Of a DNA stretch of 64,000 bases, positions 17,488-26,259 are shown piece after piece (within the stretch, counting starts at the first letter, position 1; each line of letters begins with the position of its first letter). Under the pieces are notes generated by a model. The model had not been told where the DNA came from and made no database searches. It worked only from the letters and a program-made list of their open reading frames with translations. A program made the position numbers and the translations under genes. The DNA comes from Bacteroidaceae bacterium (GTDB lineage: Bacteria; Bacteroidota; Bacteroidia; Bacteroidales; Bacteroidaceae). The stretch lies in NCBI GenBank assembly GCA_017535725.1, contig JAFXTO010000005.1:1-64000 (forward strand), given 5' to 3'.

Positions 17488-19056
17488 ATGCCCACAACCA
17501 ATAATCGCAGACCCAGCACACGAACCCGTCAGGTTACTGTTCCACAGGAGGATCCCTACGGCCACCCTCAGCCACAAAACCTGGAGATGGAACAAGCAGT
17601 CCTCGGCGCTCTGATGATTGAGCAGGACGCATACTCCGAGGTGAGCGAGACGTTGAAGCCGGAGAGCTTCTACGACCATCGCAACGCCACCATTTTTGAT
17701 GCTATACGCTCGCTCAACGCCCAGCAACGACCTGTCGATATCCTTACCGTACGTGATTACCTCGACAGCCAGTCCAAGCTCGAGGACGCAGGAGGACCCA
17801 TTTACCTCATGCAACTGTCGCAAAACGTCACCTCGTCCGCTCACATCGCGTACCACGCCAAGATTATCGCACAAAAGGCTCTGGCCCGAGAGCTTATAAC
17901 ATACGCCAGCCAGCTCTCACGCGATGCCTTCGACACTACCATCGATGTGGATGACCTGATGCAAGAAGCAGAAGGCAAGCTCTTCGCTATCTCGCAACAG
18001 AACCTGAAGAAGGACTACACTCAAATCAACCCCGTTATCCACGAGGCCTATCAAGAATTGCAGAAAGCAGCCGCACGACGCGATGGCCTCTCGGGTTTGA
18101 GCAGCGGCTTCTCAAAAATCGACAAAATCACCAGCGGCTGGCAAAACAGCGACCTCATCATCATCGCCGCACGTCCAGCAATGGGAAAAACGGCCTTCGT
18201 CCTCTCAATGGCCAAGCGCATTGCTGTGGACATGCGTATTCCAGTGGCCATGTTCTCGCTGGAAATGTCCAACGTACAGCTGGTCAAGCGACTGATGGTC
18301 AACGTATGTGAAATCACGGGCGACAAGATGAAGTCCGGACAGCTGGAGTCCTACGAATGGGGCCAGCTGGACAACCGCATCCGCCAGTTGTACGATGCTC
18401 CATTTTACGTTGACGACACCCCATCGCTTTCCGTATTCGAACTGCGTACCAAGGCTCGCCGCCTCGTCCGCGAACACGGCGTACAACTCATCCTGATTGA
18501 CTACCTCCAGCTGATGAACGCCTCGGGCATGAGTTTCGGTTCCCGTCAGGAAGAGGTCTCGAACATCTCCCGTTCGCTCAAGGGGCTGGCCAAGGAGCTG
18601 AACATTCCTATCGTGGCCCTATCACAGCTGAACCGAAGCGTTGAGAAACGCGACGGTGACGACGGCAAACGTCCCCAGCTCAGCGACCTGCGTGAATCGG
18701 GAGCCATCGAGCAGGACGCCGATATGGTATGCTTTATCCATCGCCCAGAGTACTACAAGATTTACCAGGACGAAAAAGGACGCAACCTCCGTGGAATGGC
18801 GGAGTTCATCATCGCCAAGCACCGCAATGGCGCCGTGGATACCGTTCTGTTGCGATTCAAGAACGAATATGCCCGTTTCCAGGATGTTTCGGATGACTAC
18901 GTTCCAGTTCCTGGAGAGAACGTTAGTTATGGTTCCTCCATGAACAATGTAGACGTCCCAGACACGCCACCGGCTCCCGAAAGCGAAGCGACACCACCAG
19001 AGGGCAATATTGTACCATTTAACTCCATGCCTCCCACGGACAACATGCCTTTCTGA
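17488..19056 (+). CDS. dnaB: Replicative DNA helicase DnaB
   Basis: The 522-residue hexameric helicase unwinds DNA at the replication fork. The N-terminal domain has PQNLEMEQAVLGALMIEQDA at residues 28-47. The RecA-like domain has LSSGFSKIDKITSGWQ, Walker A ARPAMGKTAF near 228-238, Walker B LILIDYLQLM near 331, SRSLKGLAKELNIPIVALSQ and SDLRESGAIEQDAD. The tail after residue 470 is acidic and Pro-rich, as is common in Bacteroidetes. No intein is seen. It lies 78 bases after kdsB. Confidence 0.97.
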   Translation: MPTTNNRRPSTRTRQVTVPQEDPYGHPQPQNLEMEQAVLGALMIEQDAYSEVSETLKPESFYDHRNATIFDAIRSLNAQQRPVDILTVRDYLDSQSKLEDAGGPIYLMQLSQNVTSSAHIAYHAKIIAQKALARELITYASQLSRDAFDTTIDVDDLMQEAEGKLFAISQQNLKKDYTQINPVIHEAYQELQKAAARRDGLSGLSSGFSKIDKITSGWQNSDLIIIAARPAMGKTAFVLSMAKRIAVDMRIPVAMFSLEMSNVQLVKRLMVNVCEITGDKMKSGQLESYEWGQLDNRIRQLYDAPFYVDDTPSLSVFELRTKARRLVREHGVQLILIDYLQLMNASGMSFGSRQEEVSNISRSLKGLAKELNIPIVALSQLNRSVEKRDGDDGKRPQLSDLRESGAIEQDADMVCFIHRPEYYKIYQDEKGRNLRGMAEFIIAKHRNGAVDTVLLRFKNEYARFQDVSDDYVPVPGENVSYGSSMNNVDVPDTPPAPESEATPPEGNIVPFNSMPPTDNMPF

Positions 19057-19252
19057 CGCCAAAAACGTCCTAATGAACGAGCACAAAGCAAAAAAGTACA
19101 CTACAACCCGCTGATAGTTCGCCACTTTTTTGTACTTTTGCGCGCAAAATCAGAAAAGAGCGCCTCTATGGGCATCAAAAAGTCCCTGGCGACATACGTA
19201 AATTCATAATTTCACAAATCCATAAATTCGGTAATTCGTAAACCCAATATAG

Positions 19253-21760
19253 ATGAACATTTCCTATAAATGGCTCAAGGAGTACGTCGACGTGGAGTTG
19301 ACGGCACAGGAAGTAGCAGACGCACTGACCTCCATCGGTCTTGAAGTAGACGGAGTGGAAGAAGTACAGAGCATTCGAGGAGGCTTGCAGGGACTGGTCG
19401 TTGGCCACGTACTAACCTGCGAACCGCACCCCAACAGCGACCACATGCATGTTTGTACCGTGGACACCGGTTCGTCCGACGTTGCACAGATTGTCTGCGG
19501 CGCACCCAACGTGGCTGCTGGACAGAAGGTCATCGTGGCCACCTTAGGCACCAAGCTCTACGATGGCGACCAAGAATTCACCATCAAGAAATCCAAACTG
19601 CGCGGCATAGAATCCTGCGGCATGATTTGTGCGGAGGACGAAATCGGAGTCGGAACCAGCCACGAAGGCATCATGGTCTTGCCTGAGGACACGCCCGTCG
19701 GACTGCCGGCCGCTCAATACTTCGGGCTGGAGAGCGACTACCTCATCGAGGTGGACATCACGCCCAACCATTCCGACGCCTGCTCCCACTACGGTGTGGC
19801 TCGCGATCTCTACGCCTGGCTCATTCAGAATGGCTACAAGACGAACCTCCACCGGCCCTCCGTCGAGGACTTCAAGGTGGACAACCATGACCTCCAGATT
19901 CCCATTCGCGTGGAGAACAGTGAGGCCTGTCCGCGCTACGCCGCTGTTACCGTCACCGGCTGTGAGGTTAAGGAAAGCCCGAAGTGGCTGAAGGACCACC
20001 TGACGACCATCGGCCTGCGCCCCATCAACAATATAGTGGACATCACCAACTATGTGATGATGGCGTTCGGTCAGCCCCTGCATTGCTTCGATGCAGACAT
20101 GATCAAGGGCGGCGAGGTCATCGTGAAGACCATGCCCGAAGGCACTCCGTTCGAAACCCTGGACGGTGTGGAACGTAAGCTCAGCGACCACGACCTGATG
20201 ATCTGCAATGCCGAGGAACCCATGTGTATCGGCGGCGTCTATGGAGGCAAGGGCAGTGGTACCTACGAGACCACTCGCAACATCCTCCTCGAGAGTGCCT
20301 ATTTCAATCCCACCTGGATTCGCAAGAGTGCCCGTCGCCACGGCCTGCAGACCGACGCCAGCTTCCGCTTCGAGCGCGGCATCGACCCCAACGGACAGCT
20401 CTACGCCCTGAAGTATGCAGCCCTGCTCTGTCAGGAGTTGGCTGGCGGTAAGGTGTCGATGGACATCGTGGATGTCTACCCCAATCCCCTGCCCGACTTC
20501 CCCGTCAGCATCACCTACGAATACATCGACCAACTCATCGGCAAACACATTCCTGCTGAAACCGTCAAGAGTATCGTCACTTCCCTGGAAATGCGTATTG
20601 ACGAAGAGACAGCCGAGGGACTTAAGCTCACCGTACCCGCCTATCGTGTGGACGTGCAGCGCCCCTGTGATGTTGTGGAAGACATCCTTCGCATCTATGG
20701 GTATAATAATGTAGAGATTCCCCTCTCGCTGAACTCCACAATAGCCATCAAGGGTGACGTGGACCACAGCTTCAAGCTGCAGAACATCATCTCTGAGCAA
20801 CTGGTAGGTGCTGGATTCAATGAAATCCTGAACAACTCGCTCACCAAGGCCTCCTATTACGAGGAACTACAGACCTACAAGGCCGAGAACTGCGTACGCC
20901 TGCTGAATCCCCTCTCGCAGGATCTCAGCGTGCTGCGCCAGACGTTGCTATTTGGCGGCCTGGAGAGTATCAGTCGCAACGTCAACCGCCGTCGCGGCGA
21001 TCTCCAGCTTTTCGAGTTCGGCAACTGCTACTATTTCCATGCAGAGAAGAAGTGCGCCGACATCATACCTGGCGTCAGTTCCAGCCGCGACCCCGAAGTC
21101 ATCAAGCATGTGCTCGATGCCTACTCCGAGGACTACCACCTTGGACTTTGGGTGACGGGAAAGCGTGTCAGCGGCTCGTGGGCACACCCCGATGAGGATC
21201 AGACCTTCTACGGCCTCAAGGCTCAGGTGATGAACATCTTCCAGCGCTTGGGCGTACCCTTCGGTGCCCTCGTCTTCAAGGAGGGTGCTTCCGATATCTT
21301 CTCCAAGAGCCTGCGCATAGAAAACCGAGGCGGCAAGATGATTGCCGAGTTGGGTATTGTTACTAAACGCCTCCAAGTGGCCTTCGACATCCCGTCGGAA
21401 GTGTATTTCGCAGACCTCGCCTGGGGACAGCTGATGCGACTCATCCGCAAGGAGAAGGTCAGCTTCGCCGAACTGCCCAAGTTCCCTGCCGTCAGCCGCG
21501 ACCTCGCCCTGCTGGTAGACAAGAGTGTGGAGTTCGCCCAGATTGAGGCTATCGCCTACCAGACCGAGCGCAAACTCCTGAAGGAAGTCCGCCTCTTCGA
21601 TGTCTATGAGGGCAAGAACCTGCCGGCCGGCAAGAAGTCCTATGCCGTCAACTTCCGACTGCAGGACGAGACGAAGACCCTGAACGACCGCGCCATCGAC
21701 GCCATCATGCAGAAACTCATTCAGAACCTCACCAAGCAACTCGGTGCAGAGTTGCGCTAA
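19253..21760 (+). CDS. pheT: Phenylalanine--tRNA ligase beta subunit
   Basis: The 835-residue product has the full PheT domain order: N-terminal segment ISYKWLKEYVDVELTA, tRNA-binding OB domain (about residues 40-150, with HPNSDHMHVCTVDTG and VCGAPNVAAGQKV), B3/B4 editing domain (with GCEVKESPKWLKD, INNIVDITNYVM), B5 domain (about 410-480), the catalytic-like core and the C-terminal anticodon-binding domain (FPAVSRDLALLVDK near 745). A -7 box TACTTTTG at 19133-19140 lies 112 bases before the ATG. That leader has AT-rich near-repeats but no Phe-rich leader peptide, so I see no attenuator. pheS is not in this window. Confidence 0.97.
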   Translation: MNISYKWLKEYVDVELTAQEVADALTSIGLEVDGVEEVQSIRGGLQGLVVGHVLTCEPHPNSDHMHVCTVDTGSSDVAQIVCGAPNVAAGQKVIVATLGTKLYDGDQEFTIKKSKLRGIESCGMICAEDEIGVGTSHEGIMVLPEDTPVGLPAAQYFGLESDYLIEVDITPNHSDACSHYGVARDLYAWLIQNGYKTNLHRPSVEDFKVDNHDLQIPIRVENSEACPRYAAVTVTGCEVKESPKWLKDHLTTIGLRPINNIVDITNYVMMAFGQPLHCFDADMIKGGEVIVKTMPEGTPFETLDGVERKLSDHDLMICNAEEPMCIGGVYGGKGSGTYETTRNILLESAYFNPTWIRKSARRHGLQTDASFRFERGIDPNGQLYALKYAALLCQELAGGKVSMDIVDVYPNPLPDFPVSITYEYIDQLIGKHIPAETVKSIVTSLEMRIDEETAEGLKLTVPAYRVDVQRPCDVVEDILRIYGYNNVEIPLSLNSTIAIKGDVDHSFKLQNIISEQLVGAGFNEILNNSLTKASYYEELQTYKAENCVRLLNPLSQDLSVLRQTLLFGGLESISRNVNRRRGDLQLFEFGNCYYFHAEKKCADIIPGVSSSRDPEVIKHVLDAYSEDYHLGLWVTGKRVSGSWAHPDEDQTFYGLKAQVMNIFQRLGVPFGALVFKEGASDIFSKSLRIENRGGKMIAELGIVTKRLQVAFDIPSEVYFADLAWGQLMRLIRKEKVSFAELPKFPAVSRDLALLVDKSVEFAQIEAIAYQTERKLLKEVRLFDVYEGKNLPAGKKSYAVNFRLQDETKTLNDRAIDAIMQKLIQNLTKQLGAELR

Positions 21761-21763
21761 GAA

Positions 21764-21910
21764 GCCTCACCCCCAGCCCCTCTCCGAGTGGAGAGGGGAG
21801 TATATACCTAACAAGATACATTAAACTAATAATAATCCTTTATAAAAAAGTCCTCTATCCTCGAAAGTAATTACTCCACTCTCCATTCGGAGAGGGGTTG
21901 GGGGTGAGGC
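21764..21910. repeat. Pair of inverted REP-like elements
   Basis: Bases 21764-21800 and 21873-21910 are inverted copies of one G+C-rich word of about 37 bases. Each arm also contains its own hairpin (CCCCTCTCC...GGAGAGGGG). This is the layout of a BIME-like pair of REP palindromes. It fills most of the pheT-yebC gap and could act as a transcript-end stabiliser or attenuator. Confidence 0.8.
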
Positions 21911-21922
21911 TGTTAAACTATT

Positions 21923-22651
21923 ATGGGAAGAGCATTTGAATACCGCAAGGCCGCCAAGCTCAAGCGCTGGGGGCACATGGCAAAAACTTTCACCAAATTG
22001 GGCAAGCAAATCGCCATCGCAGTCAAGGCTGGCGGCCCAGACCCGGACATGAACCCCACGCTGCGTGGTATCATCGCCACCTGCAAGCGCGAGAACATGC
22101 CGAAGGACAACATCGACCGCGCCATCAAGAACGCGATGGGCAAGGACCAGAGCGACTACAAGGGCATGACCTACGAAGGCTATGGCCCTCACGGCATCGC
22201 TATCTTCGTGGATACCCTCACCGATAATCCTACCCGCACCGTGGCTGATGTCCGTAGCGTCTTCAACAAGTTCGGCGGCAACCTCGGCACGATGGGTAGC
22301 CTCGCTTTCCTCTTCGACCACAAGTGCGTCTTTACCTTCAAGAAGAAGGACGGCGTCGACATGGACGAACTCATCCTGGATCTCATTGACTACGGAGTGG
22401 AGGACGAGTTTGACGAGGATGAGGAAGAAGGCACCCTGACCATCTATGGCGACCCGAAATCCTACGGAGCTATCCAAAAGCACCTGGAGGAACAGGGATT
22501 CGAAGATGTCGGCGGCGAATTTACCTACATCCCCAACGACCTGAAGGATGTCACCCCAGAGCAGCGCGCCAGCATCGACAAAATGGTGGAGCGTCTGGAG
22601 GAATTCGACGACGTTCAGACCGTCTACACCAACATGAAGCCCGAGGAATAA
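21923..22651 (+). CDS. YebC/PmpR family protein
   Basis: The 242-residue product shows the family signature at the start (MGRAFEYRKAAKLKRWGHMA, then KLGKQIAIAVKAGGPDPDMN) and KRENMPKDNIDRAIKNA near residue 57, with the acidic domain III DEFDEDEEEGTLTIYGDP near 158. YebC proteins were described as transcription regulators and more recently as ribosome-associated factors that help with proline-rich stretches; which applies here is not visible. It follows pheT across the REP pair and may be co-transcribed with it. Confidence 0.92.
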   Translation: MGRAFEYRKAAKLKRWGHMAKTFTKLGKQIAIAVKAGGPDPDMNPTLRGIIATCKRENMPKDNIDRAIKNAMGKDQSDYKGMTYEGYGPHGIAIFVDTLTDNPTRTVADVRSVFNKFGGNLGTMGSLAFLFDHKCVFTFKKKDGVDMDELILDLIDYGVEDEFDEDEEEGTLTIYGDPKSYGAIQKHLEEQGFEDVGGEFTYIPNDLKDVTPEQRASIDKMVERLEEFDDVQTVYTNMKPEE

Positions 22652-22673
22652 CCCTTAGAGTCGGTTGGCGGGG

Positions 22674-22827
22674 GAAGTAGAGTTCATCGCCTGATGAAGT
22701 AGAGTTCCTCGCCTGATGAAGTAGAGTTCCTCGCCTGATGAAGTAGAGTTCCTCGCCCGATGAAGTAGAGTTCCTCGCCCGATGAACTATAGTTCGTTGG
22801 CCAATGAACTATAGTTCATCGGGCGAT
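22674..22827 (+). repeat. 22-bp tandem repeat, seven copies
   Basis: Seven contiguous 22-bp units run from 22674 to 22827, directly after yebC. The first five are GAAGTAGAGTTC plus CTCGCCTGAT variants. The last two change to GAACTATAGTTC, which is a perfect palindrome, flanked by TTGGCCAA and ATCGGGCGAT. The period is the same as in the arrays at 8408 and 53274, but the sequence is unrelated. Confidence 0.9.
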
Positions 22828-22975
22828 GGTGTGTTAGAGCGCCTTGTCGTCAGGTTTATCCTTTCGACGCTGCAAAGGTACTGCTTTTCCACAAACCCGC
22901 CAAATCCGAGGGGGGACTTAGGGGCTATTTTCAGCAAAAAGAGAGTGACGAGGCGAATTTTCGGGCGGGGGTATG

Positions 22976-23207
22976 CATCCTTAATTGAGGATTTGAGGAT
23001 TTGAGGCACTGAAGCATTTAATGATTTAAGGATTTAAGGATTTTAGGACAAAGAAATTTAATGATTTAAAAATTTTAGGATTTAAGGATTGAGCCCCCTC
23101 TCAGTTGAGGTTGTGATAGTGGGTCCTCAAAAAAATCCTAAAATCTTTAAATCTTTAAATCCTCAAATCAAAAAGTCCTCAGTTCCTCAAATCCTCAATT
23201 AAGGATG
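22976..23207. repeat. Large inverted repeat built of octamers
   Basis: The left arm (from 22976) is made of ATTTGAGG/ATTTAAGG octamers and begins CATCCTTAATTGAGG. The right arm (to 23207) has the complementary CCTCAAAT/CCTAAAAT octamers and ends CCTCAATTAAGGATG. The transcript could form an imperfect hairpin of more than 200 bases. It lies between the convergent yebC and GH43 genes. Bases 22828-22975 and 23275-23414 of this stretch show no gene. Confidence 0.8.
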
Positions 23208-23235
23208 AATAGGTGAAATGGGGGAGTAAAAGAAA

Positions 23236-23274
23236 TAAGTATATTATTATATATAATATATAATAATATACTTA
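23236..23274. repeat. 39-bp AT-only near-perfect palindrome
   Basis: Bases 23236-23274 (TAAGTATATTATT... to ...TAATATACTTA) read almost identically on both strands and differ only at the centre; the flanks GAAAT/ATTTC partly extend it. It could extrude as a cruciform or act as a bidirectional terminator-like structure between convergent genes. Confidence 0.75.
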
Positions 23275-23414
23275 AATTTCTTATCCATCCTAAAAATGAG
23301 GTTGTCGTCCATACACAGAATTAACTGAAGACTGAATCTGAAGACTTTTTGCAGAGGGGGGACGGAGAGGGAATCGTGATAGCCGCAGCCAGACATCCAG
23401 TTACAGTTATATGG

Positions 23415-24404
23415 CTATGGTTTGAAGTTTGCAATTGTCTGGAGTTTATCGCCCTCGTCGTCCATCAGGAAGAAGTGGGGATGGCGGACTGTGCGTCCGT
23501 TTATGGCTTCATGTCTGTGGATGGCACAGATGAGTCGTCCTTTCCAGTCGCGGAAAAGCATCCCGTGGCCGTAGTTCGGCGGCGTGATGGGCTGAGGTTC
23601 TTGTATCCAGGGTCCTTCGATAGTACCCGAAAGGCTGTATGCGACTCCCTGCGTGTAGACTTTTCCTATCCAGCTCGTCCAAAGCATGCCCAGGCGCCCT
23701 GTCTGGGTACGGAAGAGGAATGGGCCGTCGGTGACCATATTGGGTCCCGTGCCCTCATCGTTGCGACTCCAGGGACTGTCGCTGGCACGGAAGAGTGTGC
23801 GAGACGTGTAGAGGGTGCCCGAAAGGTCATCGGCCAGGCGAATACGTTCGATGGTGCCATCGAGGTTCTGTAACCATTCGTGACAGTAAACCATATAAGG
23901 GTGGCCGTCGTTATCCTCAAAAAGGGTGGCGTCCAGGGTAGGCATGTGAGGAGACAGGTAGACGGGTGAAGCCATTGGGCGATAGGGACCGTCTGCTTTG
24001 TCGGCAACGAGTACATGACAGGAGCGCCGGGGGATGCGACGGCCAGCCACAGTGTCAATGGCGATTTCCTCGTTGGTAAAGGTAGCAAAGTAGTAGTACT
24101 TACCACGGTAGTGATGCAACTCTGCCGCCCAAATCATGGGGTGCTTGCCCATCCATGAAGTGGTGTCTATTTCAACCACTGAACGCGGGCCGTCCCACGT
24201 CTGTAGATTCTTGGAGGTCCAAAGCAGTCCGCCCGTACCTGTCATATAATAGGTGTGGGAAGCGGAATCAGCGAGAATAAAGGGGTCACTGAGGACGATG
24301 CTGTCCGTGGGCACGCCTTCGCGGTAATGGGGCTGGCGGTGCTGTGCTGTGGCGGTTAGCACAAAGGCAGCTGTCAGGCTGAGGGTGAAGAGTATTCTTT
24401 TCAT
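23415..24404 (-). CDS. Secreted glycoside hydrolase family 43 protein
   Basis: The 329-residue product has a Sec signal (MKRILFTLSLTAAFVLTATA, cleavage near residue 20). The five-blade propeller fold of GH43 is indicated by SDPFILADSASHTYYM (base Asp near residue 40), WAAELHHYRGKYYYFAT, TLDATLFEDNDG (pKa-modulating Asp) and VYCHEW (general-acid Glu), ending with YGHGMLFRDWKGRL. All three carboxylates of the family are present. GH43 enzymes cleave arabinose- or xylose-containing glycans; the exact substrate is unknown. It is last in a co-directional series and 28 bases after the M64 gene. No susC/susD pair is nearby. Confidence 0.88.
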   Translation of the reverse strand: MKRILFTLSLTAAFVLTATAQHRQPHYREGVPTDSIVLSDPFILADSASHTYYMTGTGGLLWTSKNLQTWDGPRSVVEIDTTSWMGKHPMIWAAELHHYRGKYYYFATFTNEEIAIDTVAGRRIPRRSCHVLVADKADGPYRPMASPVYLSPHMPTLDATLFEDNDGHPYMVYCHEWLQNLDGTIERIRLADDLSGTLYTSRTLFRASDSPWSRNDEGTGPNMVTDGPFLFRTQTGRLGMLWTSWIGKVYTQGVAYSLSGTIEGPWIQEPQPITPPNYGHGMLFRDWKGRLICAIHRHEAINGRTVRHPHFFLMDDEGDKLQTIANFKP

Positions 24405-24432
24405 AAGACAATGGAACTAATAAGTCATTTGG

Positions 24433-25734
24433 TTATTCTTGGGTATAGAAATCTATGAGTTGGCGGATAGCCCTCTGGCAGACGGGGCAGAACTCTCCGA
24501 CCTCATTGACTTTCATGCGGCATTCCTGGGCCGGACGGTAGACGCCCTTCGTCTGGTAGCCTCCACCCTCATAGACGCCCACTTTAGTGGTGAGCTCCCG
24601 ACCATCGGGTTGGGTGGGAACAGGGGTTCCTGCGGGCAGCATATCCTGCCACTTCGATGCGAAATCCACGAGCGTGGTCAGGTTGGGCTCCCAGGGTTCC
24701 GTGTCCGAGGGATACATGGGTTCCGCCTGACTGTCGTAGGCATATTCATCGGCCAGCCCTCCGAAGCTATGGCCGAACTCATGGACGATGACTTCGTAGC
24801 GCGAGTGAGGACTGCGGGCAGAAGCCATGTTGTAGCTGTTGTAAATTCCGCCACCACCATATTCATCGGTATTCGCCAGAATGATGAAATGCTCGAAAGG
24901 GATACCAGTCATCAAGTCATAGAGGCGCTGGAGATGAAGCGTGGTGAGGTAGCGGGCACTATAGAAAGTGTCGAAACTGGAGGCCAACGGAGTGTCGAGC
25001 CACAGGTTGCGGTGAGGAATAGATACGCCGGTGTCTGGTGAGGGAGGCATGACTGCGATGAAATTGAAACGGCCGATGAGCGAGCGGAAGGGTTCATGGG
25101 CTTCCAACGCACGAATACTGCTGTCGCATACGGCAAGGAAGGCCGGCATCTCGTCCTCCTGATAGCCCTCGGCCACGAAAGCCACATCTATGCACTCGCG
25201 GGAATCACCACCCTGACGGAGATAGCGCCAAGGTGTCTGCTGTTCGCGGCTTCGGTCACGGATGAGCAGGTCGCTCGGATCCACACGATGACACAAACGG
25301 GAAAGCACTTGCCGATGGGTGTCCATGAGCTGACAGATGAGGTTCACGGGACGATGGGGCATAGGCAGGACGAAGGTATTCTCAAAAGATTTCTCCACGC
25401 GTTGTGCTTCTTCTGTCTCCTGCCATTCCTGGAAGAGGGTACTGAAGCTGTGACAGTAGAGGGTGTCGCCTGTGGAGGCATCGACCATCGTCAGCTGACC
25501 ATTGCCCAACAAGGGCAGGCGGTCGAGGTGATGGCGACGTCCGTACCACCCTGCCGTCTTGGACAACTGCGCCAGCGCAATGTGTTGTTCCCTGCTGTTT
25601 CCCGAGAAGAGGTAGTCCACCCGCAGCGTGGAATCCGCAAAATGCTCGTCGAACAGCACCTGCGCAGAAAGGCGGGCACACATGGAAGCACCTACGAACA
25701 AAAGGCAAAGAAGTGCAGAACGTCTGTAGTTCAT
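24433..25734 (-). CDS. Secreted M64 family (IgA peptidase-like) metallopeptidase
   Basis: The 433-residue product has a signal peptide (MNYRRSALLCLLFVGASMCA...). The zinc motif HEFGHSFGGLADEY near residue 317 is the M64 form HExGHxxxxLxDEY. Before it are CIDVAFVAEGYQEDEM near 188 and ILANTDEYGGGGIYNSY, also typical of the family. The N-terminal 130 residues form the extra domain common in Bacteroidetes M64 proteins. Clostridium ramosum IgA protease is the named member, but most members have no known substrate. The ATG at 25734 is preferred over a TTG one codon upstream. Confidence 0.9.
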   Translation of the reverse strand: MNYRRSALLCLLFVGASMCARLSAQVLFDEHFADSTLRVDYLFSGNSREQHIALAQLSKTAGWYGRRHHLDRLPLLGNGQLTMVDASTGDTLYCHSFSTLFQEWQETEEAQRVEKSFENTFVLPMPHRPVNLICQLMDTHRQVLSRLCHRVDPSDLLIRDRSREQQTPWRYLRQGGDSRECIDVAFVAEGYQEDEMPAFLAVCDSSIRALEAHEPFRSLIGRFNFIAVMPPSPDTGVSIPHRNLWLDTPLASSFDTFYSARYLTTLHLQRLYDLMTGIPFEHFIILANTDEYGGGGIYNSYNMASARSPHSRYEVIVHEFGHSFGGLADEYAYDSQAEPMYPSDTEPWEPNLTTLVDFASKWQDMLPAGTPVPTQPDGRELTTKVGVYEGGGYQTKGVYRPAQECRMKVNEVGEFCPVCQRAIRQLIDFYTQE

Positions 25735-25752
25735 CAATTCAAGGGACTGGGG

Positions 25753-26259
25753 TTACTGAATAGGAATAGTGACTGAGCCAGTGGAAAAGCCTTCAAGAGC
25801 ACTGGACTGCGAACGCCGAAGCATGCCGTCGAAGCCTGTCTGGATGTTTGAACCATCACTGGCCGAATAGCCTTGACCAGAGTACATATAGCGACCCTGG
25901 AAGCTGACAGTCAAGTTCTGGGTCACACCTGTTGGAACCAAGAATCGAATGCTGGGGTCAACGGGGTCATTGTCGTAAACAACCCAGTTGCTGAACGTCT
26001 CGCTAACAACGGAATCACCACCCATAGAGGCCCGCAAGTGGTAAGTGACCGTCCAGTTGTAGATAGCCTTATAGATAAGGTGTCCAATCTGATCCTGACA
26101 GGCAGTAATGGTCACAGAATCACCAGGAACAGCAGGACGGGGAGTAACGTTGAAACCCTTCCATGTAGGCATGTACGAGGTTGTATCCGTCTTCTCGCAG
26201 GCGGCGAAGAAAGAGGCAACTGATGAAATGACGACACAAATAATTATGTACTTTTTCAT
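25753..26259 (-). CDS. Lipoprotein of unknown function
   Basis: The 168-residue product starts with a lipoprotein signal (MKKYIIICVVISSVASFFAAC; lipobox cysteine at residue 21). The rest is beta-rich (FNVTPRPAVPGDSVTITACQ, NWTVTYHL, LTVSFQGRYMYSGQG) and looks like one or two immunoglobulin-like sandwich units. I do not recognise a family. It overlaps the maf stop by four bases (26256-26259), so it is translationally coupled, and sits upstream of the M64 peptidase. Confidence 0.75.
   Translation of the reverse strand: MKKYIIICVVISSVASFFAACEKTDTTSYMPTWKGFNVTPRPAVPGDSVTITACQDQIGHLIYKAIYNWTVTYHLRASMGGDSVVSETFSNWVVYDNDPVDPSIRFLVPTGVTQNLTVSFQGRYMYSGQGYSASDGSNIQTGFDGMLRRSQSSALEGFSTGSVTIPIQ

Noticed and set aside
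19141..19252. Attenuator or T-box-like leader before pheT
   Set aside because: A short frame (MGIKKSLATYVNS) is present, but it has no Phe codons and no terminator/antiterminator pair; only AT-rich near-repeats are visible.
19544..20800. 418-codon minus-strand frame inside pheT
   Set aside because: Antisense shadow of pheT; no family pattern, Val/Leu/Asp-rich composition.
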